Shown: positions 48,864 to 56,498 of the stretch, one piece after another
How the letters are laid out: every line of letters starts with the position of its first letter
How positions within the stretch are numbered: the first letter of the stretch is position 1
Origin: Anaerolineales bacterium
GTDB taxonomy: Bacteria > Chloroflexota > Anaerolineae > Anaerolineales > UBA11579
Direction of reading: 5' to 3'
Assembly: GCA_026129255.1 (NCBI GenBank)
Contig: JAHCIJ010000001.1
Span: forward strand, 186,001-250,000
Length of the DNA stretch: 64,000 bases
Position numbers and translations under genes: made by a program
Notes under the pieces: model-generated
Told to the model about the DNA's origin: nothing
The model's input: the letters and a program-made list of their open reading frames with translations, nothing else
Databases searched by the model: none

Positions 48864-49649
48864 CTATGGCCAGGGCACTCCGACCCAGCCAGTGTAGCCG
48901 TGCTTGTCTGAACCGAAGGCGCGTGCCCGCGAGGCGTTGCTACAGTTGCCCTTCTCGTCCTGGATCTCGATCGAGGTGTTGTTGGTGCCATAGGCACGGA
49001 AGACGAACTCGCCGTTCTGGCACACCCATGCTTCGATCAAATATTTGTTTTGCAGCGAATCATCGCCTGGCAGGTAGGTGAACGGCTCCCAATACACCGT
49101 CACAATATTGCCCTGGCGGGTGGCGCGCACGCCTTTGAGCGGCTCGTAGGGCTGGGTGGTGTAGGGCAGCACCAGGTGGGGGTTATCGATGGGGTAGACC
49201 AGGCTGCGGTCCACGCCCAGCGTGATGAGCTCCTGGCTGACCCAGCATTTGCGCGCCGGGCGGTACTCCACCAGGTTGACGTACCACCAGTTCTCGTTGA
49301 GCGCCATGTGGCCGAGCACTTCGACCGTATTGCCCTCATACAGCGTTGTCGCCAGCAGGTAGCCGCCGCCCGGCCCGAAGCGGCAACTGGCCATCTCCAC
49401 ATTCACGGTACCCCAGGTAAAGCAGGGCGTCGGCGGCGGGGTTTGGCTGGCGGTGGGGGTGATGCTGGGCGTCAGCGTGATCGTGGCCGTGGGTGTGTGG
49501 CTGGCGGTGGCGGTTGCCGTGGCGCTAGCCGTCAGGGTCGGCGTATCCGTGGCCGTAGCCGTGGCGGTTGGCTCCGGCGCCAGGGCGCTGCAGCCAGCCA
49601 GCAGGAGGGCGAAGACGGCAATGAATAGTAGGGCGGGGGAACCACGCAT
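48864..49649 (-). CDS. Lipoprotein with Thr/Pro linker and SH3-like domain (paralogue 2)
   Basis: A 261-residue lipoprotein with lipobox LLAGC (Cys about residue 20) and a long linker of Thr, Ala and Pro (about residues 27-75). MASCRFGPGGGYLLATTLYEG starts an SH3b-like domain and a second beta domain ends in DKHGYTGWVGVPWP. It is clearly homologous to the protein of 47093-47860 over the outer region, but the linkers differ. Cysteines in both (AWVCQNG/AWVCQGG and the NC near the end) are conserved and may form a disulfide. Function unknown. Confidence 0.8.
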   Translation of the reverse strand: MRGSPALLFIAVFALLLAGCSALAPEPTATATATDTPTLTASATATATASHTPTATITLTPSITPTASQTPPPTPCFTWGTVNVEMASCRFGPGGGYLLATTLYEGNTVEVLGHMALNENWWYVNLVEYRPARKCWVSQELITLGVDRSLVYPIDNPHLVLPYTTQPYEPLKGVRATRQGNIVTVYWEPFTYLPGDDSLQNKYLIEAWVCQNGEFVFRAYGTNNTSIEIQDEKGNCSNASRARAFGSDKHGYTGWVGVPWP

Positions 49650-49671
49650 GGACTGATTATAGCCCTGTGAG

Positions 49672-49796
49672 CGCTCAGCAGTCAGCCTTCAGCTTTTGGC
49701 AATTAGCTTTAGCAAAGATTGCAATCGCCGGTTTTGGGTTTGCTTTTCGCTGTTAGCTGACCGCTGATAGCTGATAGCTAACAGCTGATTTTTCTT
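49672..49796. repeat. Low-complexity inverted-repeat tract (AGCTGATAGCTGA type)
   Basis: The tract contains TCAGCAGTCAGC and, further right, its near complement GCTGACCGCTGA (11 of 12), then AGCTGATAGCTGATAGCTAA. It fills most of the space between the lipoprotein gene start and the cold-shock leader and holds no gene. Confidence 0.6.
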
Positions 49797-50013
49797 ATAC
49801 CCATCTAACATATATTCATGGTATATTTTCGCTTGTAGGTTAGCAGTGGTTTTTCAAGGTTGCCCCCCACACGGTCTTCACAACAGTACCCTTGATTGTG
49901 GAAAGTTCTTGGCGTTGCCGAGTTCTATTCCCGCGTCGCCAGCAGTTTTGCTGCTTGCTGCGCAAGCTCCTCTGTATGACTTAACTCTGTAAGAAAGGAG
50001 TTAATAGAACGCA
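49797..50013 (+). promoter_or_regulatory. Promoter region and long 5' leader of the second cold-shock gene
   Basis: About 215 bases without an open frame. TATATT at 49822-49827 could be a -10 box, which would leave a leader of roughly 180 bases; such long leaders are normal for cspA-type mRNAs. I could not fix the promoter with confidence. Confidence 0.35.
49981..50004 (+). promoter_or_regulatory. Shine-Dalgarno-sequestering hairpin before the second cold-shock gene
   Basis: TTAACTC (49981-49987) pairs perfectly with GAGTTAA (49998-50004); the GAG of the ribosome-binding site AAGGAG is in the right arm. A short AU-rich stem of this kind could melt or refold with temperature. Confidence 0.45.
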
Positions 50014-50226
50014 ATGGCAGAACGCATTCAAGGCACCGTCAAGTGGTTCAATGGCACCAAGGGTTTTGGTTTCATCACCCGCGACAACGGCCCGGACGTC
50101 TTCGTCCACTTCAGCGCCATCAGCGGCGATGGCTTCCGTAATTTGGAAGAGGGTCAGAAGGTGGAATTCACCGTCACCCAGGGCCAGAAAGGCCCCCAAG
50201 CTCAAGATGTCACCGTCGTAGGTTAA
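50014..50226 (+). CDS. Cold-shock protein, CspA family (copy 2)
   Basis: A 70-residue cold-shock domain with [15 protein letters not shown] and [14 protein letters not shown]. It is almost the same as copy 1 (46723-46935); differences are concentrated near the ends. It binds RNA as a chaperone. A long leader precedes it and a strong terminator follows. Confidence 0.96.
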   Translation: MAERIQGTVKWFNGTKGFGFITRDNGPDVFVHFSAISGDGFRNLEEGQKVEFTVTQGQKGPQAQDVTVVG

Positions 50227-50254
50227 TTTAGTTAGCCTATAACGCTGTAAAAAC

Positions 50255-50290
50255 AAAAACACCGCCCGGCGTAAGCCGGGCGGTGTTTTT
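50255..50290 (+). terminator. Rho-independent terminator
   Basis: AAAAACACCGCCCGGC and its complement form a perfect 16-base stem with a 4-base loop, followed by TGTTTT-type sequence. Confidence 0.93.
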
Positions 50291-50356
50291 GTTTTAGCTA
50301 TTCTATTGGCGCCTATTTCAAATGTCTCTAGAGGTGATTAGAGAGTCTGCTCGAGT

Positions 50357-51958
50357 TCACTCTCCAAAATCAGGGACATGGCGGAAAACTCGATCTACTT
50401 TTAGAAAATACGTAGGAATTGAAGGCCCTTGTGGCTGATGTTTTCTTTCCTCTAAATCGACAAATAGTATTAGATAAATTACAGCCGCTCGTGTAATTTT
50501 CATAACTTGCACAGTTTCTTGAAAAAAAGAAGAATGTAGGAGCTTTGGAATGTTAGCTCCCTCATTTTGTCGAATGCTCTCCGTGTGCAAGGAAAGAAAG
50601 CGATGGGTAAGAACATTGCGACGTTTATAAACAAAGTCAAATTCTCCATTCTCCTTTAAATCCAATGCTAAATCTAGTAGGCCATGAAGTAGCAAGTTGC
50701 TTTTTGCGGCCAACTCGGGTCTAAGTTGTTGAGGGTCTTCTCTGCTTGACCAAATGTTTCTAAAATTGACTTTATTGTGCGGCACTGAGGTTACTTCACA
50801 GTAATCATGGACGAACGCTGCTATCTTATCCAGAGTATCAACAGCTAACCTAAATGCTACCTTTAGCATCTGTGCATAAGAACTATGAACTGAATAATCT
50901 AGTGGATAGTAATAATCTACCTCTTTGTCAATTGCTTCCGTATATTTGGACCTGTAGGTTGACTGGACTAAAAGATAGCGCGAGAAAACGTAGTCCTGTT
51001 TGATCTGATTCAGAAAGGTTGCATATTTATTAAATTTAGTCCTGTCTCCTAGTTTTGCCCACATGTATGTTATGAACATTGGATCGCCTAAAACCTGCTT
51101 TCCATCTACTCCTACAAATGATGTTGGACTCAGATAGAGCTTGTTTTTTAAACAAAAATCTCGTAAGTATTTCTCAAACTTACTCTGAGACTTTGTGTTT
51201 CGCACTTTTTCCGGGCCAACATTTTCCGAGTGAAGTACGAAAAAGTTATCAATCTCCCTAAGATGTTTCCTTATAAATTCCTCGAGCAGGGGATATGGTT
51301 TTGTCGAAAGAGCTAGTTTGTGAAGTCGTTCTGCTTCAAGCATGAAAAGATGAGTGTGACCAATTGCGGGGAAAGCTAGGTTCTGTAAAACTTGAGCCTT
51401 ATTGCTCAGCGCCTCGGTTTTTCTTGGGTCAAGCCTTAGCGCGCTATCGAATGCCTCAAGACTCTCGATTGGTCTTCCTATCGCATCTAGAGTATTGCCG
51501 TAGTTTGTATAAAGGTCCGGAAGATTTCGCCTTTCATATTCATTAATTCTTTTTGTTTTTGAAATTGAAATTGCCCGCCTGTATAGCTCTTTTTCGCGGA
51601 TGTGCTCGCTTGAAATCTTTCCAGCCTTGAACGATTCCTGACGGATAAATTTATTTAAGGCTGAATAACCATTTGCAAGATTGTAATGATGCATAACACT
51701 AAATTCATCAGTTTCCTGATGAGAGACATATTCCTCTAGATAGCTTATTCCTCGTTGGACGAAACTAATCTGATTTGTCCAAGACCCAAAATCAATCATG
51801 ACGCCGCCGAGATTTCCTCTGTGATGAATCATCTCTGGAGTTAGTTGAGCAAGGGAAAACTCCTGCTCTGCCGCATCAATTAATTGCTTAACAAGCGGGA
51901 GATTGTTTTGAGTAAGTGCTTGGTTTGCCTGAAGAACAATAGAAGCTATTTTCTGCAT
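50357..51958 (-). CDS. TPR protein with C-terminal HEPN domain (LA2681-like), AT-rich
   Basis: A 533-residue protein. The N-terminal half (about residues 1-240) is helical with TPR-like units, the clearest being DLYTNYGNTLDAIGRPIESL and EAFDSALRLDPRKTEALSNK. The C-terminal part (about 355-500) is all helical and carries RNVLTH (residues 447-452), the R-x4-H motif of HEPN ribonucleases. TPR plus HEPN in this order fits the LA2681-like HEPN family. The gene is far lower in GC than its neighbours and has AT-rich codons, which suggests horizontal transfer. A strong AGGAGGG lies 5 bases before the ATG. No MNT-type antitoxin or other defence gene is adjacent. A role in phage defence or RNA cleavage is inferred. 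Confidence 0.65.
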   Translation of the reverse strand: MQKIASIVLQANQALTQNNLPLVKQLIDAAEQEFSLAQLTPEMIHHRGNLGGVMIDFGSWTNQISFVQRGISYLEEYVSHQETDEFSVMHHYNLANGYSALNKFIRQESFKAGKISSEHIREKELYRRAISISKTKRINEYERRNLPDLYTNYGNTLDAIGRPIESLEAFDSALRLDPRKTEALSNKAQVLQNLAFPAIGHTHLFMLEAERLHKLALSTKPYPLLEEFIRKHLREIDNFFVLHSENVGPEKVRNTKSQSKFEKYLRDFCLKNKLYLSPTSFVGVDGKQVLGDPMFITYMWAKLGDRTKFNKYATFLNQIKQDYVFSRYLLVQSTYRSKYTEAIDKEVDYYYPLDYSVHSSYAQMLKVAFRLAVDTLDKIAAFVHDYCEVTSVPHNKVNFRNIWSSREDPQQLRPELAAKSNLLLHGLLDLALDLKENGEFDFVYKRRNVLTHRFLSLHTESIRQNEGANIPKLLHSSFFQETVQVMKITRAAVIYLILFVDLEERKHQPQGPSIPTYFLKVDRVFRHVPDFGE

Positions 51959-52033
51959 CTTACCCTCCTAGTGTATTTTAAATCGTATATTCCAGAGTAG
52001 GTGGATGTAGGCATAAATCTTCACTCCGTCGGG

Positions 52034-52065
52034 GCCAAGCACGCCGCATGCCCACTGCTAGCGAG
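52034..52065 (+). repeat. Diverged second copy of a T-box stem I segment
   Basis: The 32 bases match 52146-52177 (within stem I of the ileS T-box) at 25 of 32 positions and share CTGCTAGCGA. At one pair of positions C/G here corresponds to T/A there, which would keep base pairing. This copy lies upstream of the presumed promoter. Confidence 0.55.
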
Positions 52066-52136
52066 TTGTGCCTTGCTGGCACAAAGCTTACGCAGATCCT
52101 GCGCCTTCCGCTCAAACTCTATGGCATAATTCCCAC

Positions 52137-52405
52137 ATCCTCAGAGCCGAGTACGCCTCGTACCCGCTGCTAGCGAACCCGAGACAGTGCAAGCCGGGCC
52201 AGCGCACGTGGCCGAACATCCCTCTGTTGTACGCAAACCCAACGTCGCCCGCTCGCTGGCGGCCAGTAGGGGCGCCGGGCTCGTATCCCGTTACCAAGAC
52301 GACTAAGTTGCCTGCGGCTAAGTGAGCGCAGGAACATGGGTGGTACCGCGGGCTAGCGCTCGTCCCATGTGTTGCCAAGCAACACATGGGACGAGCGCTT
52401 TTTTG
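52137..52405 (+). promoter_or_regulatory. T-box (tRNA-Ile-sensing) attenuator of ileS
   Basis: The T-box core TGGTACCGCGG is exact at 52341-52351. It is followed by a perfect 20-base-pair terminator stem (52355-52374 with 52380-52399) and a T-run. Stem I is closed by CAGAG (52142-52146) and CTCTG (52222-52226), and ATC, an Ile codon, stands just before the closing strand at 52218-52220, where the specifier is expected. Uncharged tRNA-Ile would favour the antiterminator and switch on ileS. CATAAT at 52125-52130 is the likely -10 box. The 92 bases from the terminator to the ATG hold no gene. Confidence 0.9.
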
Positions 52406-52496
52406 TTTGCTTACGCAGTGGGTTGACCAATCAACCTACTGACAAAATGACAGTGATTAACGGACTAATCGATTAGCAGATTTATCAAGGAGCATT

Positions 52497-55400
52497 ATGT
52501 TCAAAGAAGTACCCAACAAAGTAGATTTCATCGCTCAGGAGCACGAGATGCTGGCCTTCTGGCAGGCCGACCGCTCGCTGGCCAAGTTGCGCGCTCTGCG
52601 CGCCGGCGCCAAGCCCTGGTCCTTCATTGACGGCCCCATCACCGCCAACAACCCCATGGGCGTCCACCACGGTTGGGGCCGCACCTACAAAGACCTCTAC
52701 AACCGCTACTACGCTATGCAGGGCCGCCAGTTGCGCTACCAGCAGGGCTTTGACTGCCAGGGCCTGTGGGTCGAGGTCGAGGTCGAGAAGGAGCTCAAGT
52801 TCGCCAGCAAGCGCGACATCGAAGCCTATGGGCTCGACCAGTTCGTGCTGCGCTGCAAGGAACGCGTCCTGCGCTTCGCCGCCGTGCAGACCGAGCAGTC
52901 CATCCGCCTCGGCTACTGGATGGAGTGGGACGACCCCGCTCAGCTGCGCTGGCTGGCTGACCAGCTCGCCGCTGACCCGCAAGCCGAAATTGCCTACGCC
53001 GGCCCCGCCGGCGGCGCCGCCGGCACTGTCGAGCAGGTCGTCGGCCACCTCGGCCTGCCTGAGCTCGGCGGCAGCTACTTTACTTTCAGCGATGAGAACA
53101 ACTACATGATCTGGGCCTTCCTCAAGAAGTGCTGGGAGAAGGGCTGGCTCTACCGCGGCGCAGACTCCATGCCCTGGTGCCCACGCTGCGCCACCGGCAT
53201 CAGCCAGCACGAGATCGAGAGCGATGGCTACAAAGAGGTTACGCACAAGTCGATCACCTTGCGCATGCCGCTGCGCGGCCGCAGCAACGAGTACCTGCTG
53301 GCCTGGACCACGACTCCCTGGACCCTCACCAGCAACGTGGCCGCCGCCGTCGGTCCGGAGCTTGACTATGTGAAGGTACGCCAAGGCGAAGATGTCTACT
53401 ATCTCTCCAAGGGCACGCTCGCCATGCTCAAGGGCGAGCACGAAGTCCTGGCCGAGCTCAAGGGGCGTGACATGGAAGGCTGGGCCTACGATGGCCCCTT
53501 CGATGACCTGCCCGCCGCCAACGAGCCCGGCGGCCACCTCGAGCTGCGTGACTTGGTGAAGGGCGTCACCCAGTCCGCCAGGGAGGCCCACCGCGTCATC
53601 CTCTGGGATGAGGTAGGTGAGGCCGAAGGCACCGGCATCGTGCACATCGCCCCCGGCGCCGGCGCCGAGGACTACCAGCTTGGCCTGCAAAACAAGCTCC
53701 CCATCATCGTCCCCATCGACGACGAAGCACGTATTGTGGATGGCTTCGGTAAATTTGTCGGAGCCACCACCGCTGAAATTCCTGATTTGATTGCGGATGA
53801 CCTTCAGCAAAAAGGCCTTCTGTACAAATACGAGCCATATACTCACCGCTATCCCACCTGCTGGCGCTGCAAGACCGAGCTGGTCTGGCGCGTGGTAGAC
53901 GAGTGGTTCATCAGCATGGGCCAGTCCTACGACAAGCCCCGCGAGGAACTCACCGCCGACGAGAAGGCCAACAGCCTGCGCTACCAGATCATGGATGTGG
54001 TCGACCAGATCCGCTGGGTGCCGGAGTTCGGCCATGCCCGTGAGATGGACTGGCTGCGCAACATGCACGACTGGATGATTAGCAAGAAGCGCTACTGGGG
54101 CCTGGCCCTGCCCATCTGGGTCTGCGACACCTGCAAGCAGCACACCGTCGTCGGCAGCGAAGACGAGCTGGCCGAGCGCGCCGTCGCTGGTTACGAAACC
54201 TTCGCCGGCCACACGCCGCACCGCCCGTACATCGATGCCGTCAAGGTCAAGTGCGAGCACTGCGCCGAGGGCCACATGACCCGCATCCCGGATGTCGGCA
54301 ACCCCTGGCTCGACGCCGGCATCGTCAGCATGAGCACCTTGCGCTACCGCAGCGAGCCTGAGTACTGGCAGCAGTGGTTCCCGGCTGACTGGATCAGTGA
54401 GAGCTTCCCCGGCCAATTCCGCAACTGGTTCTACAGCATGCTCGCCATGGGCACCGTCATGGCCGAGACCGCGCCGTTCAAGAATCTCTTCAGTTACAGC
54501 ACGCTGCTCGACGAGCACGGCGAGTCCATGCACAAGAGCAAGGGTAACTCCATCGAGTTCAACCAGGCCGCCGATAAGATGGGCGTGGATGTGATGCGCT
54601 GGATGTATTGCGCGCAGAAGCCGGAGAACAACCTGCTCTTCGGCTACAACAAGGCCGACGATGTGCGCCGCCGCTTCCTAATCCCGCTGTGGAACATCTA
54701 CAGCTTCTTTGTCACCTACGCCCGCCTGGATGGCTGGACGCCCAGCTTCGCCACCTTCGACCCCAACAATCCTGAGGGCGCCACGCCGCAGTCCGACAAT
54801 CCGCTGGACAAATGGATCCTGGCTCGACTAAATCAAACTGTTGACCAAGCGACCAACCGACTAAACAACTGGGACGCTTTCGGCGTCACCCTGGCTGTCG
54901 AGTCCCTCATCGACGATATGTCCAACTGGTACGTGCGCCGCAGCCGCCGCCGCTTCTGGCGCAGTGAGCAAGACGGCGACAAGCAGGCCGCCTACACCAC
55001 GCTGTGGCATGTGTTGGTCAAGCTCATCCGCACCATCGCGCCCATGACGCCCTTCGTGGTCGAGGAGATGTACCAGAACCTGGTCGCCGCCCACAACGAT
55101 GCCGCCTACTCCAGCGTCCACATGACCCTGTATCCGCAGGCCGACACCGCCGCCATCGACGAGACTCTCATCAATGAGATGGGCCTCGCCCGCCAGGTGG
55201 CCAGCCTCGGCCTCAGCGCCCGCGGCGCGGCCAATTTGAAAGTGCGCCAGCCGCTGGCTAAGGCCCTGGTTCACGCCTCTGGCGGGACCAAGCAACTAGC
55301 TGACTATCTGACCGATATCATCAAGGACGAGCTGAACATCAAAGAACTCTCCTTCGTTGAACAAGCCGGGCAGCTGGTCACCTACAGCCTGCAGCCCAAC

Positions 55401-55910
55401 AACGCCAAGCTCGGCCCGCGCTTCGGCGCCGATTTCCCCAAGCTGCGCGGCGCGCTCAACGCGCTCGACGCAGCCGTCGTCGCCGCCCGCGTGGCGGCCG
55501 GCGAGCCCGTTCAGCTCACGCTGGACGGCAACGATGTTGAGCTGGCCGCCGACGAGGTGCTGGTCAACAGCCAGCCCGCCGAAGGCCTGGCCGTCGCCGC
55601 CGAGAAAGGCGTCACCGTCGGCCTCGACACCGCTCTCACGCCGGAGCTGCGCGCCGAAGGTACCGCCCGCGAGCTAGTGCGCCGCATCCAGGACATGCGC
55701 AAGAAGGCTGACTTCAATATCGAAGACCGCATCCGCACCTACTACACCGCCGAAGGCGACCTGGCTGCCGTGCTGGCCGACTGGGCCGAGACCATCAAGT
55801 CAGAGACGCTCAGCCTGGAGCTGACTGCTGGCCCCGCACCGGCCGGAGCCTACACCGAGGAGCACAAAGTGGACGGCGCTGCGGTAACCTTGGCCGTAGT
55901 GAAAGCTTGA
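52497..55910 (+). CDS. ileS: Isoleucyl-tRNA synthetase
   Basis: A 1137-residue class I synthetase. The HIGH motif is PMGVHHGWG (about residues 50-58) and KMSKS is MHKSKGN (about residue 680). FDCQGLWVEVEVEKEL and the large CP1 editing domain (about 200-400, with TTPWTLTSNVAAAV) are as in the long IleRS type shared by Actinobacteria and Chloroflexota. The C-terminal anticodon-binding region begins near residue 760. AAGGAG precedes the ATG. The T-box upstream senses tRNA-Ile. A short AT-rich patch at about 54826-54875 differs in base use from the rest of the gene. Confidence 0.96.
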   Translation: MFKEVPNKVDFIAQEHEMLAFWQADRSLAKLRALRAGAKPWSFIDGPITANNPMGVHHGWGRTYKDLYNRYYAMQGRQLRYQQGFDCQGLWVEVEVEKELKFASKRDIEAYGLDQFVLRCKERVLRFAAVQTEQSIRLGYWMEWDDPAQLRWLADQLAADPQAEIAYAGPAGGAAGTVEQVVGHLGLPELGGSYFTFSDENNYMIWAFLKKCWEKGWLYRGADSMPWCPRCATGISQHEIESDGYKEVTHKSITLRMPLRGRSNEYLLAWTTTPWTLTSNVAAAVGPELDYVKVRQGEDVYYLSKGTLAMLKGEHEVLAELKGRDMEGWAYDGPFDDLPAANEPGGHLELRDLVKGVTQSAREAHRVILWDEVGEAEGTGIVHIAPGAGAEDYQLGLQNKLPIIVPIDDEARIVDGFGKFVGATTAEIPDLIADDLQQKGLLYKYEPYTHRYPTCWRCKTELVWRVVDEWFISMGQSYDKPREELTADEKANSLRYQIMDVVDQIRWVPEFGHAREMDWLRNMHDWMISKKRYWGLALPIWVCDTCKQHTVVGSEDELAERAVAGYETFAGHTPHRPYIDAVKVKCEHCAEGHMTRIPDVGNPWLDAGIVSMSTLRYRSEPEYWQQWFPADWISESFPGQFRNWFYSMLAMGTVMAETAPFKNLFSYSTLLDEHGESMHKSKGNSIEFNQAADKMGVDVMRWMYCAQKPENNLLFGYNKADDVRRRFLIPLWNIYSFFVTYARLDGWTPSFATFDPNNPEGATPQSDNPLDKWILARLNQTVDQATNRLNNWDAFGVTLAVESLIDDMSNWYVRRSRRRFWRSEQDGDKQAAYTTLWHVLVKLIRTIAPMTPFVVEEMYQNLVAAHNDAAYSSVHMTLYPQADTAAIDETLINEMGLARQVASLGLSARGAANLKVRQPLAKALVHASGGTKQLADYLTDIIKDELNIKELSFVEQAGQLVTYSLQPNNAKLGPRFGADFPKLRGALNALDAAVVAARVAAGEPVQLTLDGNDVELAADEVLVNSQPAEGLAVAAEKGVTVGLDTALTPELRAEGTARELVRRIQDMRKKADFNIEDRIRTYYTAEGDLAAVLADWAETIKSETLSLELTAGPAPAGAYTEEHKVDGAAVTLAVVKA

Positions 55911-55917
55911 CCAATTT

Positions 55918-55990
55918 GTCATTGCGAGGAGTATTCCAGTGCTTCAGCACTGGAAACGGACGAAGCAATCTGGATGCTGGAATACTCCTC
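55918..55990. repeat. REP-like repeat with nested palindromes
   Basis: GTCATTGCGAGGA to GACGAAGCAATCT frames the palindrome TTCCAGTGC with its complement. An outer pair, GAGGAGTATTCCAG (55926-55939) and its exact complement (55977-55990), encloses it. It lies just after the ileS stop and may end that transcript. Confidence 0.8.
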
Positions 55991-56051
55991 AACACGTCTT
56001 GTTTGTGTGCTATCTAGCCTTAGCCAAGTAAGATCAGCTTGTAAGGAAAAT

Positions 56052-56414
56052 ATGAAACTGAACCCACTCACACCCGAAGAGCAGCGCATCATCCTCCACA
56101 AAGGCACCGAGATGCCCTTCACCGGCGAGTATGACCGCCACTACGCCGCCGGTACCTACGTCTGCCGCCAGTGTGACGCGCCGTTGTACGGCTCCGAAAC
56201 CAAGTTTGACGCTCACTGCGGCTGGCCCGCCTTCGACGCCGAGATTCCCGGCGCCGTCGCCCGCCACCCAGACCCGGACGGCTACCGCGTCGAGATCACC
56301 TGCGCCAACTGCGGCGGCCACCTCGGCCACGTCTTCGAAGGTGAAGGCTTCACGCCCACCAACACGCGTCACTGCGTCAACTCGATCTCGATGAAGTTCA
56401 TCCCCGCAGAATAA
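56052..56414 (+). CDS. msrB: Peptide methionine-(R)-S-oxide reductase
   Basis: A 120-residue MsrB that repairs oxidised methionine in proteins. Zinc-binding CxxC pairs are CRQC and CANC (about residues 38-41 and 87-90). The catalytic Cys is in RHCVNSIS (about residue 110). The second, resolving Cys may be at HCGWPAF. The start at 56052 (MKLNPLTPEEQRIILHKGTE) has TAAGGAAA upstream and agrees with homologues; the frame is open upstream over the REP repeat. It stands alone between two REP-like repeats. Confidence 0.95.
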   Translation: MKLNPLTPEEQRIILHKGTEMPFTGEYDRHYAAGTYVCRQCDAPLYGSETKFDAHCGWPAFDAEIPGAVARHPDPDGYRVEITCANCGGHLGHVFEGEGFTPTNTRHCVNSISMKFIPAE

Positions 56415-56427
56415 TGACAGCCAAACC

Positions 56428-56469
56428 GTCATTGCAAGGCGCAGACTTGCCTGCACACGAAGCAATCTC
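56428..56469. repeat. Short REP-like repeat
   Basis: GTCATTGCAAGGC opens and CACGAAGCAATCTCC closes a 42-base unit with AGGCGCAGACTTGCCT between them. Same group as 2714-2775. Confidence 0.65.
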
Positions 56470-56498
56470 CAAGCTATCCTCCGTAGGCGCATAACTCG

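Noticed and set aside
50357-52030. HEPN-MNT toxin-antitoxin pair
   Set aside because: There is no MNT-type nucleotidyltransferase gene next to the HEPN gene, and the protein is far longer than typical HEPN toxins.
50300-52030. Insertion sequence or integron carrying the HEPN gene
   Set aside because: No transposase, integrase, terminal inverted repeats or target-site duplication could be found by eye.
52485-54533. A 682-codon open frame on the minus strand across ileS
   Set aside because: It is antisense to a clear IleRS and reads as low-complexity Val/Ala/Gly/His. Long antisense frames arise easily in GC-rich genes with C- or G-ending codons.
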